A stretch of DNA of 10,086 nt, from contig MNDB01000077.1 in assembly GCA_001914705.1 (NCBI GenBank), forward strand, positions 1 through 10,086, given 5' to 3'. The first letter of the stretch is position 1. Each line of letters opens with the position of its first letter. This DNA is from Actinobacteria bacterium 13_2_20CM_68_14 (GTDB lineage: Bacteria; Actinomycetota; Thermoleophilia; Gaiellales; Gaiellaceae). Made by a program: the position numbers and the translations under genes. The notes below the pieces were generated by a model, which did not search any database, was not told the origin of the DNA, and saw only the letters and a list, made by a program, of their open reading frames with translations. Of this stretch, positions 5,542-10,086 are shown piece after piece.

Positions 5542-6135
5542 ATGCGAATCGAGAAGTCCGTAACGTCGATCACCTGGATTCCGTCCGAGGCGATCTCGGG
5601 CATGCCGAAGCTGCCGTTCGAGATGGGCGTCGCCCACTACGACGACCCGCCGCCGGACAAGCTCGACGACCTCGAGGCGCTTCGCCAGTCGGACGCCTTC
5701 CGTGAGGCGAACGAGCTGCGAGCCTGGGTCGAGTTCGAGGACGGCAAGCCGTCGCTCTACGGTTACTCGGGCGGCGGCCACATCGGCGTCACCCGGATCA
5801 AGCTCGGGCGACGCGAGCTGACGTTTCCGGCCGTGCAGTATCCGCTGCTCCAGGCAGAGCCCGAGGTCAGCGACAGCTGGGTCAAGTTCAAGCAGTCAGC
5901 CGGCGGCCACATGGGCTTGCCCGCGCCGAGGCGGGTCATCGGCAAGCCCTTCTTCCGGATCAAGTCCGCCTCCGCGTGGACGACACTGGCCCTGACGATC
6001 GACGCTGACGGCACGGCCGAGCACGCCCTCGAGGGAGCGAGCCCGTTCCCGCGCCACTGGCTCTACGACGACGCCGGCAAGCTGGCCGTGGGGCGAGGAG
6101 GATTCGCCGGCGCTGACGACCGCGGTCGAGTCTGA
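5542..6135 (+). CDS. Cyclic-nucleotide-binding-domain protein, N-terminal part (frame broken near 6088)
   Basis: A 197-codon frame beginning MRIEKSVTSITWIPSEAISG. From memory this matches the N-terminal domain of a family of actinobacterial proteins of roughly 300 or more residues that end in a cyclic-nucleotide-binding domain. Typical family segments are GVAHYDDPPPDKLDDLEALR, the YSGGGHIG stretch, and SAWTTLALTIDADG followed by GASPFPRHWLYDDAGKLA. Normal family sequence ends at about residue 182 (codon 6085-6087). The last residues (VGRGGFAGADDRGRV) look like out-of-frame coding sequence, and the expected continuation sits in the +1 frame as WGEEDSPALTTAVE from 6089. Start ATG 5542 has a good ribosome site (GAGAGGGG, 5527-5534). 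The biochemical role of this domain is unknown. The gene is therefore probably truncated, unless there is a sequencing error or programmed frameshift. Confidence 0.8.
   Translation: MRIEKSVTSITWIPSEAISGMPKLPFEMGVAHYDDPPPDKLDDLEALRQSDAFREANELRAWVEFEDGKPSLYGYSGGGHIGVTRIKLGRRELTFPAVQYPLLQAEPEVSDSWVKFKQSAGGHMGLPAPRRVIGKPFFRIKSASAWTTLALTIDADGTAEHALEGASPFPRHWLYDDAGKLAVGRGGFAGADDRGRV
6082..6097 (+). other. Frameshift/deletion junction in the CNB-domain gene
   Basis: Coding resemblance passes from frame 1 (up to GKLA, codon 6085-6087) to frame 2 (from WGEED, Trp codon 6089-6091). From memory, family members have about 20 more residues between these points, including an AKSG..DF..W-type segment before the PWG. 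This suggests loss of a segment whose length leaves remainder 2 on division by 3. A single extra G in the GGGG run at 6090-6093 would also shift the frame but would not explain the missing linker. Confidence 0.6.
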
Positions 6136-6163
6136 CCTCGAGCGTGAGCTTTCGGCCTCGATC

Positions 6164-6469
6164 ATGCGTGAGGGCAAGAAGCTCGAGCGGCGAAACCTCG
6201 AGCAGGGCCAGGCGCTGATGACCGAGGGCGAGGAGGGCGGGGAGCTCTTCCTGCTGCTCGACGGCGTTGTCGACGTCGAGGTCAACGGCGACCGGGTGGC
6301 CGAGATCGGCCCCGGTGCCCTGCTCGGCGAGCGCGCGCTGCTCGAGGGCGGTAAGCGAACGGCGACCGTCTGGGCGACGACGCCGATTCGCGTGGCCGTC
6401 GTGCCGCCGGACGCGATCGACGAGTCGGCGCTCCCGGAGCTCGCCGCCTCGCATCGCCGCGAGGATTAA
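6164..6469 (+). CDS. Cyclic-nucleotide-binding domain, C-terminal part of the split gene
   Basis: A 101-codon open stretch holding a CRP-type cyclic-nucleotide-binding beta-roll: MTEGEEGGELFLLLDGVVDV, then IGPGALLGERALLEGGKRTATV, which is the phosphate-binding cassette (GER-A at the centre and the Arg before TATV), then the closing strand RVAVVP. No helix-turn-helix follows, so it is not a DNA-binding CRP regulator; the family is thought to be a sensor of unknown output. ATG 6164 lacks a ribosome site, and coding resemblance extends upstream in this frame to 6089, so this is most likely the 3' half of the gene starting at 5542 rather than an independent gene. Whether it is translated at all is uncertain. 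Confidence 0.72.
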   Translation: MREGKKLERRNLEQGQALMTEGEEGGELFLLLDGVVDVEVNGDRVAEIGPGALLGERALLEGGKRTATVWATTPIRVAVVPPDAIDESALPELAASHRRED

Positions 6470-6488
6470 GCACACATTCGTCACAGTC

Positions 6489-6529
6489 CGGTCGCACGGC
6501 GTCTGCTTGGATTGGACGCCGTGCGACCG
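6489..6529. repeat. Perfect 15-bp inverted repeat spanning the start of the next gene
   Basis: CGGTCGCACGGCGTC (6489-6503) and its exact reverse complement (6515-6529) enclose an 11-base loop. It begins 20 bases after the CNB stop. The two possible start codons of the following gene lie in it: TTG 6512 in the loop and GTG 6521 in the downstream arm. It could be a terminator for the CNB transcript (no U-tract), a translation-blocking hairpin, or an operator. Confidence 0.9.
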
Positions 6530-6772
6530 ACGGTTCGGCAGATCTATGCGCTGGCAGCCGCGCTCTGCGAGAAGGCCGGCGAGGAGTTCCCGGAGACGCG
6601 CGAGGACGCTTCCGAGCTGATCGAGCGGCTGCGGATCGAGAACGGCCATCCGGCGCCGCGGCTCGACGACCTCCCGCCGCTACCGCCGCGCCGTCACCGC
6701 CGCGGCCGCGGCGGCGGGGCCGACAAGCTGGCCCGGCGAATCGCCGCCGAGGTCGCCCGCGAGCTGCGTTAG
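6521..6772 (+). CDS. Small unknown protein, DUF3072-like N-terminal half with basic Gly/Arg linker
   Basis: An 83-residue cytoplasmic protein. The first half (PTVRQIYALAAALCEKAGEE, then FPETREDASELIERLR) resembles small actinobacterial proteins with a T-x-x-Q-x-x-x-L...AS..I..L pattern, as in DUF3072; this is my recollection and not tested. The second half has a Pro-rich turn (LDDLPPLPPRRHRRGRGGG) and a helical tail (ADKLARRIAAEVARELR). The basic linker could bind nucleic acid, but no function is known. I prefer GTG 6521 with TTGGA at 6512-6516 as a ribosome site; TTG 6512 would add three residues. Both starts sit in the 6489-6529 hairpin, so expression may depend on its opening. There is no close operon partner. 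Confidence 0.65.
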   Translation: MRPTVRQIYALAAALCEKAGEEFPETREDASELIERLRIENGHPAPRLDDLPPLPPRRHRRGRGGGADKLARRIAAEVARELR

Positions 6773-6857
6773 TCGAAGGTATGGCTGCAAATGAGCCGTT
6801 TGGCCTATAGCCAAGGCGATATCGACCTGCGATTGTCCGACTGGGATGAGGGGACCG
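6773..6857 (+). other. Leader region before the 37-residue membrane protein
   Basis: Eighty-five bases, less GC-rich than the surroundings. They contain a small inverted repeat TTGGC-CTATA-GCCAA (6800-6814), possibly an operator, and a strong ribosome site near the end. I see no well-matched promoter. Confidence 0.4.
6848..6853 (+). promoter_or_regulatory. Shine-Dalgarno site for the 37-residue ORF
   Basis: GAGGGG lies 4 bases before ATG 6858. Most genes in this window lack so clear a site, so it is the main reason to accept the tiny ORF. Confidence 0.6.
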
Positions 6858-6971
6858 ATGTTGCTTGTGTACGGACTGCTCGCGCTGTACGCGCTCGAGA
6901 TCATCGTGCCGCTGCTGGCGCTCGCGATCGCATTCGTCACGAGGCGAGCCCGGCGCGCGCTGTCCGTGTGA
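6858..6971 (+). CDS. 37-residue hydrophobic membrane miniprotein
   Basis: ATG 6858 to TGA 6969-6971 encodes MLLVYGLLALYALEIIVPLL followed by ALAIAFVTRRARRALSV. It is one long hydrophobic helix of about 27 residues (with a Glu at position 14) followed by a basic RRARRA tail, which by the positive-inside rule places the C-terminus in the cytoplasm. The family is not recognised. Supporting evidence is the strong ribosome site (GAGGGG) and a membrane-protein-like composition in a region where the other frames show no convincing coding. Its last codon and stop overlap the CRP-like palindrome at 6967-6982. The longer open frame starting at 6791 in another frame reads as Arg/Ala-rich shadow sequence. 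Confidence 0.55.
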   Translation: MLLVYGLLALYALEIIVPLLALAIAFVTRRARRALSV

Positions 6972-6982
6972 TCTAGATCACA
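6967..6982. promoter_or_regulatory. Perfect 16-bp CRP/FNR-family consensus palindrome
   Basis: TGTGATCTAGATCACA is an exact palindrome and contains both ideal half-sites TGTGA-N6-TCACA recognised by cAMP-receptor-type regulators (CRP in enterobacteria, GlxR in corynebacteria). It overlaps the last codons of the 37-residue ORF and lies in the 15-base gap before the convergent hydrolase stop, so it is not at an evident promoter. Confidence 0.65.
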
Positions 6983-6986
6983 AAGT

Positions 6987-7895
6987 TCAGTCGTGCCGAG
7001 CCAGCCACGGGCCGAGGACCTGCATGTAGCGCTGCCGCTCCTCGAGGAACGGCGAGTGCGAGGACTCCTCGAACAGCACCCACTCGCTGTTCGGGATCCC
7101 GTCGCGCAGGGTCTCCTGTAGCGCGGGCGTCGCTTCGTCGTAGCGGCCCGAGGTGAGCAGCGTCGGGACGTCGATCTCGCCGAGCTGGTCCTTGACCTGC
7201 CAGTCTCTGATCGAGCCGATCACGTGGAACTCGCTCGGCCCGTTCATCGTGTGGTAGACGGTCGGGTCCTTCTCGATCCACCCGAACGACTCGATCAGCT
7301 CCGGCGGCCAGGGGTCGAGGCGGCAGAGGTGACGCCGGTAGAAGACCATGGAGGCCTCCTCGTACTCGGGATCGTCGGTCGTCCCAGCCTCCTCGTGTCG
7401 TTTCAGCGTCGCCTCGACCTCCGGCGGAAGCTCGGAACGCAAGCGGTTGGCCTCGGCCAGGAAGTCCGGGAACGAGGCCGCGGTGTCCGTCAGCACGAGC
7501 GACTTCAGTCCGGGCGGTTGCGTGAGCGCGTATTCCTGCCCTAGAAAGCCGCCCCACGAGGAGCCGAGGACATGGTGCCGGCCGGCGATTCCGAGCGCGT
7601 CGACCAGGTTTTGGAGCTCGCGGACGAAAAGGTCGACCGTCCAGAAATCCGCGCCGCGCTCCGGGTAGTGCGAGCTCCGGCCGTTGCCGATCTGGTCGTA
7701 GAAGACGACCGCGCGCCCGTCCTGCGCGAGGTCGGCGAGCGCGAGCAGATAGTCGTGCGTCGCGCCTGGGCCGCCGTGGAGGGTGACGAGTGGGGCGGGC
7801 GCATCGGGGTCGTCCGGGAGGAGGTCGCCTTCGATTCGGTACCACGTCTCGGCGACATCGCCGTTGAGCCGAAACGGAGCCTTGTCTTCTCTCAT
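6987..7895 (-). CDS. Proline iminopeptidase-type alpha/beta hydrolase (peptidase S33 family)
   Basis: A 302-residue serine hydrolase that by family would release N-terminal proline or other residues from short peptides, or hydrolyse related amides. Visible marks: the oxyanion-hole motif HGGPG (residues 40-44), the DQIGNGRSS stretch (67-75), the nucleophile elbow GSSWGG with Ser113, the catalytic Asp253 in SGRYDEATP, and His280 in ESSHSPF. The middle part (about 140-240) with an aromatic cap (YRRHLCRLDPWPP, TMNGPSEFHVIG) is the lid domain of the S33 family. There is no signal peptide. It is read divergently from the arsR gene, with 81 bases between starts. No Shine-Dalgarno site precedes its ATG. 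Length and motifs suit a proline iminopeptidase/tricorn-factor F1 type; an amino-acid amidase is an alternative. Confidence 0.9.
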   Translation of the reverse strand: MREDKAPFRLNGDVAETWYRIEGDLLPDDPDAPAPLVTLHGGPGATHDYLLALADLAQDGRAVVFYDQIGNGRSSHYPERGADFWTVDLFVRELQNLVDALGIAGRHHVLGSSWGGFLGQEYALTQPPGLKSLVLTDTAASFPDFLAEANRLRSELPPEVEATLKRHEEAGTTDDPEYEEASMVFYRRHLCRLDPWPPELIESFGWIEKDPTVYHTMNGPSEFHVIGSIRDWQVKDQLGEIDVPTLLTSGRYDEATPALQETLRDGIPNSEWVLFEESSHSPFLEERQRYMQVLGPWLARHD

Positions 7896-7939
7896 CGACG
7901 CAACGGTATTCAGCGGCGACCCGCCGCGACAAATTTAAG

Positions 7940-7968
7940 TTGCGCCTTACGTTAGCTTTTGCTTAACT
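7940..7968 (+). promoter_or_regulatory. Candidate arsR promoter: TTGCGC, 17-base spacer, TTAACT
   Basis: -35-like TTGCGC at 7940-7945 and -10-like TTAACT at 7963-7968 are separated by exactly 17 bases, with GTG 7977 eight bases after the -10. No Shine-Dalgarno site precedes the GTG, so transcription probably starts at or next to it (leaderless). The tract is AT-rich against a very GC-rich background. Confidence 0.5.
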
Positions 7969-7970
7969 AA
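7947..7970. promoter_or_regulatory. Imperfect inverted repeat, candidate ArsR operator
   Basis: TTACGTTAGC (7947-7956) and GCTTAACTAA (7961-7970) match at 7 of 10 positions as inverted arms around TTTT. The repeat covers the spacer and -10 of the candidate arsR promoter, where an autorepressor would bind. It lies in the divergent gap and could also affect the hydrolase gene. Confidence 0.45.
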
Positions 7971-7976
7971 CCACCC

Positions 7977-8294
7977 GTGGAAGCCGCACTGAAAGCGATC
8001 GCCGGCCCTCGCCGCCGCCAGATCCTGACGCTCGTCCGCGACGGCGAGCTCTCGGCAGGCGAGATCGCCGGACACTTCGACATCACCAGGCCTGCGGTTT
8101 CCCAGCATCTGAACGTCCTCAAGGAGGCGGGGCTCGTGAGCGAGCGACGCAACGGCACAAGGCGGCTCTACCGGGCCCGCCCGGAAGGGCTCGCCGAGCT
8201 GAAGGAGTTCCTGGAGGAGTTCTGGGACGAGCGCCTCAGCGCACTCAAGCGCGAGGCAGAAAAGGAGGAGAAGAAGCGTGGAAACGACGACTGA
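7977..8294 (+). CDS. ArsR/SmtB family winged helix-turn-helix regulator
   Basis: A 105-residue transcription regulator. The N-terminal helix (ALKAIAGPRRRQILTLVRDG) is followed by the winged helix-turn-helix (SAGEIAGHFDITRPAVSQHL as the reading unit, then NVLKEAGLVSERRNGTRRLY as the wing), as in ArsR repressors. The C-terminal helix EFLEEFWDERLSALKREAEK is the dimerisation arm usual in the subgroup found next to AHSA1/SRPBCC genes. There is no Cys metal site, so it probably senses something other than arsenite or zinc, perhaps through its partner. The GTG start appears leaderless (see promoter). It overlaps the SRPBCC gene by 17 bases. Autorepression of the whole operon is likely by family habit. 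Confidence 0.92.
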   Translation: MEAALKAIAGPRRRQILTLVRDGELSAGEIAGHFDITRPAVSQHLNVLKEAGLVSERRNGTRRLYRARPEGLAELKEFLEEFWDERLSALKREAEKEEKKRGNDD

Positions 8295-8742
8295 GACGAC
8301 GGTCGAGCGGGAGCTCGCGATCGACGCCAGCCCCGAGACGGTCTGGGAGTTCCTCGTCGACCCGGAGAAGCTGGCGCGCTGGTTCGGCAGCCAGGCATGG
8401 CTCGACCCGCGCCCCGGCGGGAAGTACCGCGTCGACGTGATCCAGGGACACATCGCGAGCGGCGAGTTCGTCGAGCTCGACCCGCCCCGCAGGCTCGTCC
8501 ACACGTTCGGCTGGGAGGCCGAGGGCGGCCAGGAGAACCCGGTCCCGGTGGGATCGAGCACGATCGAGTTCGAGCTCGAGCCGAGCGGAGACGGGACGAT
8601 CCTGAAGTTCCGCCACTACGGACTCCCGAGCTCCGAAGCAGCGCAGAGCCACGCGCACGGCTGGGATCACTACCTCTCGCGACTGGTCATCGCCGGCCGC
8701 GGCGACGACCCCGGCGAGGACCGCGGGCCGGAGGGCATGTGA
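8278..8742 (+). CDS. SRPBCC (START/Bet v1-like) domain protein, AHSA1 type
   Basis: A 154-residue protein with a hydrophobic-pocket fold. It opens with ERELAIDASPETVWEFLVDP and EKLARWFG, the standard AHSA1 lead (strand, helix, W..W pattern). It continues with PGGKYRVDV, GEFVELDPPRRLVHTFGWE and STIEFELEPSGDGTILKFRH, and ends in the helix GWDHYLSRLVIAGRG. Family members bind lipids or other hydrophobic ligands; in ArsR-AHSA1 pairs the ligand is generally unknown. The GTG start has a strong ribosome site (AAGGAGG, about 8261-8267) inside the arsR gene. The stop overlaps the DUF899 start (GTGA). Confidence 0.9.
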   Translation: METTTETTVERELAIDASPETVWEFLVDPEKLARWFGSQAWLDPRPGGKYRVDVIQGHIASGEFVELDPPRRLVHTFGWEAEGGQENPVPVGSSTIEFELEPSGDGTILKFRHYGLPSSEAAQSHAHGWDHYLSRLVIAGRGDDPGEDRGPEGM

Positions 8743-8756
8743 GCGTCGTCGCTCAC
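8739..8756 (+). repeat. Hairpin at the DUF899 start codon
   Basis: GTGAGCG (8739-8745) pairs with CGCTCAC (8750-8756) around TCGT. The GTG start is the first arm and the ribosome site GGAGGG lies just before it. It may make DUF899 translation depend on ribosomes arriving from the SRPBCC gene. Confidence 0.45.
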
Positions 8757-9419
8757 GACGACTGGCTTGCGGCGCGCAAGGAGCTGCTTGCCAAGGAGAA
8801 GGAGTTCACGCGAGCGCGTGACGACCTGACTCGACAGCGGCAGGCGCTGCCCTGGGAGGCGGTCGAGAAGGAGTACGTCTTCGACGGACCCGAAGGCAAG
8901 CAGACGCTGGCCGCGCTCTTCCACGGTCGCAGCCAGCTGCTCGTCTACCACTTCATGTTCGATCCCGAGGACGAGGCCGGCTGCCCGGTCTGCTCGTTCT
9001 GGGCCGACAACTTCGAGCCGGTGGTGCAGCATCTGAAGCAACGGGACGTGACCATGATCGCGATCTCCCGAGCACCGCTTTCGAAGATCGAGGCGTACAA
9101 GCAGCGGATGGGGTGGAGCTTCACCTGGGTCTCGGCGTTCGAGAACGACTTCAACCACGACTACGGGGTCTGGTTCGCCCCGGAGGAGCGAGACCAACCT
9201 GTCTACAACTACGGGACGCTTGCGCCGAGGAACCCGAACCGTGAGGGCGCCAGCGTCTTCACCAAGGACGAGAGCGGCAACGTGTTCCACACCTACTCGG
9301 CCTATGCGCGCGGCATCGACCTGGTCAACACCGCCTACAACTACCTCGACCTTGTCCCGAAGGGCCGCGACGAAGACGGTCGCGGCGCTTTCTGGGTGCG
9401 CCGCCATGACGAGTACTGA
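8739..9419 (+). CDS. DUF899 family protein, thioredoxin-like fold
   Basis: A 226-residue member of DUF899 (predicted dithiol-disulfide oxidoreductase, COG4312 as I recall). Marks: an N-terminal helical lead (DDWLAARKELLAKEKEFTRA), the RQ-ALPWE stretch with EKEYVFDGPEGK, the conserved core YHFMFDPEDEAGCPVCSFWA with a CPVC pair (Cys82, Cys85), SRAPLSKIEAYKQRMGW, and the ending YNYLDLVPKGRDE. The Cys pair sits where thioredoxins hold their active-site CxxC. No experimentally proven substrate is known to me. GTG 8739 overlaps the SRPBCC stop, with GGAGGG at 8730-8735 as ribosome site; the longer open frame upstream is a shadow of the SRPBCC gene. The start codon lies in a short hairpin (8739-8756). 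Confidence 0.88.
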   Translation: MSVVAHDDWLAARKELLAKEKEFTRARDDLTRQRQALPWEAVEKEYVFDGPEGKQTLAALFHGRSQLLVYHFMFDPEDEAGCPVCSFWADNFEPVVQHLKQRDVTMIAISRAPLSKIEAYKQRMGWSFTWVSAFENDFNHDYGVWFAPEERDQPVYNYGTLAPRNPNREGASVFTKDESGNVFHTYSAYARGIDLVNTAYNYLDLVPKGRDEDGRGAFWVRRHDEY

Positions 9420-9720
9420 TGTCGAGACGATCTTCGACCGCGCCGCGAAGCGCCTCCGGGGCGTCGAGCGCGGCAAGATGCTCTCGGCTACGGGTCTTCG
9501 CGACCCGAAGGCCGGGAAGTTCTTCGCCTTCACCACGCGCGGTCAGCTTGTGGTCAAGCTCCCGGCAGAGCGAGTGACCGAGCTGATCGCGAGCGGCGAG
9601 GGCCGCGTCTTCGACGCCGGCAAGGGCCGCCCGATGCGGGAGTGGGTCGGCCTGACGCCGGCGGACGAGACCACGTGCGCCGAGTACATGCGCGAGGCAC
9701 GGAAGTTCGTCGCTAGTTAG
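9406..9720 (+). CDS. TfoX N-terminal domain-like (or YjbR-like) small protein
   Basis: A 104-residue protein. The pattern GKMLSATGLRDPKAGKFFAF, followed by GQLVVKLPAERVTELIASGE and MREWVGL, resembles the TfoX N-terminal domain fold (a GL-x-G/K-FA..-L-LK core). Nothing here suggests the competence role of TfoX itself, and the domain is common as a stand-alone protein of unknown function. ATG 9406 overlaps the last 14 bases of DUF899, so coupling is likely. The longer upstream frame is a shadow of DUF899. Related YjbR/MmcQ-type proteins are the alternative assignment. Confidence 0.75.
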   Translation: MTSTDVETIFDRAAKRLRGVERGKMLSATGLRDPKAGKFFAFTTRGQLVVKLPAERVTELIASGEGRVFDAGKGRPMREWVGLTPADETTCAEYMREARKFVAS

Positions 9721-9730
9721 AAATACCGGT

Positions 9731-10086
9731 GTGGACCAGCGTCTGAGCCTCGTCACACTCGGCGTCCGCGACCTCGAGCGCGCTCGCCGTTTCTACGAAG
9801 CGCTCGGCTGGACATCGGGCGCTGCGCCGGCCGACGACGTCGTCTTCTTCCAGGCGGGCTGCATGATCGTCGCGCTCTGGGGCCGCGAGCAGCTTGCCGA
9901 GGACTCGGTCGTCGAGGACACCGGCGGCTGGGGCGGGATCACGCTTGCGTACAACGCCCGTTCTCCGGCTGAGGTCGACTCGGTTTTGGCCGAAGCAGAG
10001 TCCGCCGGCGCGACGATCCCGCGGGGCGGGGCGGAGACGTTCTGGGGCGGCTACTCAGGCGTCTTCGTCGACCCGGACGGTCATCC
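9731..10086 (+). CDS. VOC / glyoxalase-fold protein (3' end beyond window)
   Basis: The frame from GTG 9731 runs open to the window edge: VDQRLSLVTLGVRDLERARR, FYEALGWTSG, then CMIVALWGREQLAE, a GG-G-ITLAYN strand, and WGGYSGVFVDPDGH at the end. These are the two modules of a VOC protein, with the closing strand just beyond the edge. It starts 10 bases after the TfoX-like stop, so it is probably in the same operon. There is no clear ribosome site (AAATACCGGT precedes the GTG). It differs clearly from the VOC protein at 557, so they are not recent duplicates. The sub-type with VFVDPDGH often lacks a known substrate. Confidence 0.82.
   Translation, partial: MDQRLSLVTLGVRDLERARRFYEALGWTSGAAPADDVVFFQAGCMIVALWGREQLAEDSVVEDTGGWGGITLAYNARSPAEVDSVLAEAESAGATIPRGGAETFWGGYSGVFVDPDGH

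Noticed and set aside
6697..6714. 18-bp palindrome (half CCGCCGCGG) in the 6521 gene
   Set aside because: Made only of C and G in a low-complexity Arg/Gly codon stretch, so chance symmetry is likely.
6791..6976. 61-codon plus-strand frame overlapping the miniprotein
   Set aside because: Arg/Ala-rich later part without a ribosome site; the 6858 frame has a strong ribosome site and a coherent membrane helix.
6973..7932. Second minus-strand frame of 319 codons over the hydrolase
   Set aside because: Arg/Ala/Pro-rich shadow; the frame at 6987-7895 has all catalytic motifs.
1..10086. CRISPR array, tRNA/rRNA genes, transposase or integrase, toxin-antitoxin pair
   Set aside because: Looked for repeats with regular spacers, tRNA-like cloverleafs and recombinase motifs in the listed proteins; none seen.

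Overview
The window is about 10 kb of dense, GC-rich bacterial chromosome. Genes are short, often overlap by a few bases, and often start with GTG or TTG. The protein set suggests a high-GC actinobacterium: a lipoate-dependent dehydrogenase complex, an ECF sigma factor with a zinc-finger partner, an ArsR/SRPBCC pair, a cyclic-nucleotide-domain protein of an actinobacterial type, and GTG starts with no visible Shine-Dalgarno site. A member of the Thermoleophilia (Solirubrobacter/Gaiella side) is my best guess, but this is inference from style, not a database result. I see no tRNA, rRNA, CRISPR array, insertion sequence or prophage gene.

Layout. (1) 1-3645, plus strand: the C-terminal catalytic part of a 2-oxoacid dehydrogenase E2 acyltransferase, then a VOC/glyoxalase-fold protein, an APH-fold phosphotransferase, a GNAT acetyltransferase and the E3 dihydrolipoyl dehydrogenase. 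The E2 and E3 of one complex are thus separated by three small accessory genes. (2) 3701-5154, plus: an ECF sigma factor carrying its own transmembrane segment and a Pro/Thr/Val-rich tail, followed by a 74-residue zinc-finger anti-sigma-like protein with no membrane segment. A strong hairpin follows. (3) 5256-5456, plus: an isolated small membrane protein between two hairpins. (4) 5542-6469, plus: a cyclic-nucleotide-binding-domain protein split into two frames at about 6088, apparently by a small deletion. (5) 6521-6772, plus: a small unknown protein whose start lies inside a perfect 15-bp hairpin. (6) 6858-6971, plus: a 37-residue membrane miniprotein with a strong Shine-Dalgarno site. (7) 6987-7895, minus: a proline-iminopeptidase-type alpha/beta hydrolase. 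A perfect CRP-consensus palindrome lies between the convergent ends of (6) and (7). (8) 7977-10086, plus: an ArsR regulator, SRPBCC (AHSA1) protein, DUF899 thioredoxin-fold protein, TfoX-N-like protein and a second VOC protein (cut by the window end), tightly packed and probably one operon that the ArsR protein represses.

How they work together: E2 and E3 channel acyl groups and reoxidise lipoamide; E1 is presumably upstream. The sigma factor and zinc-finger protein look like a signalling pair in which the membrane anchor is on the sigma factor rather than on the anti-sigma factor. The ArsR operon groups small ligand-binding or redox proteins. The stretch 6.0-7.0 kb is structurally the oddest: a broken CNB gene, a start-spanning hairpin, a miniprotein and an isolated CRP-type site fall within 1 kb.
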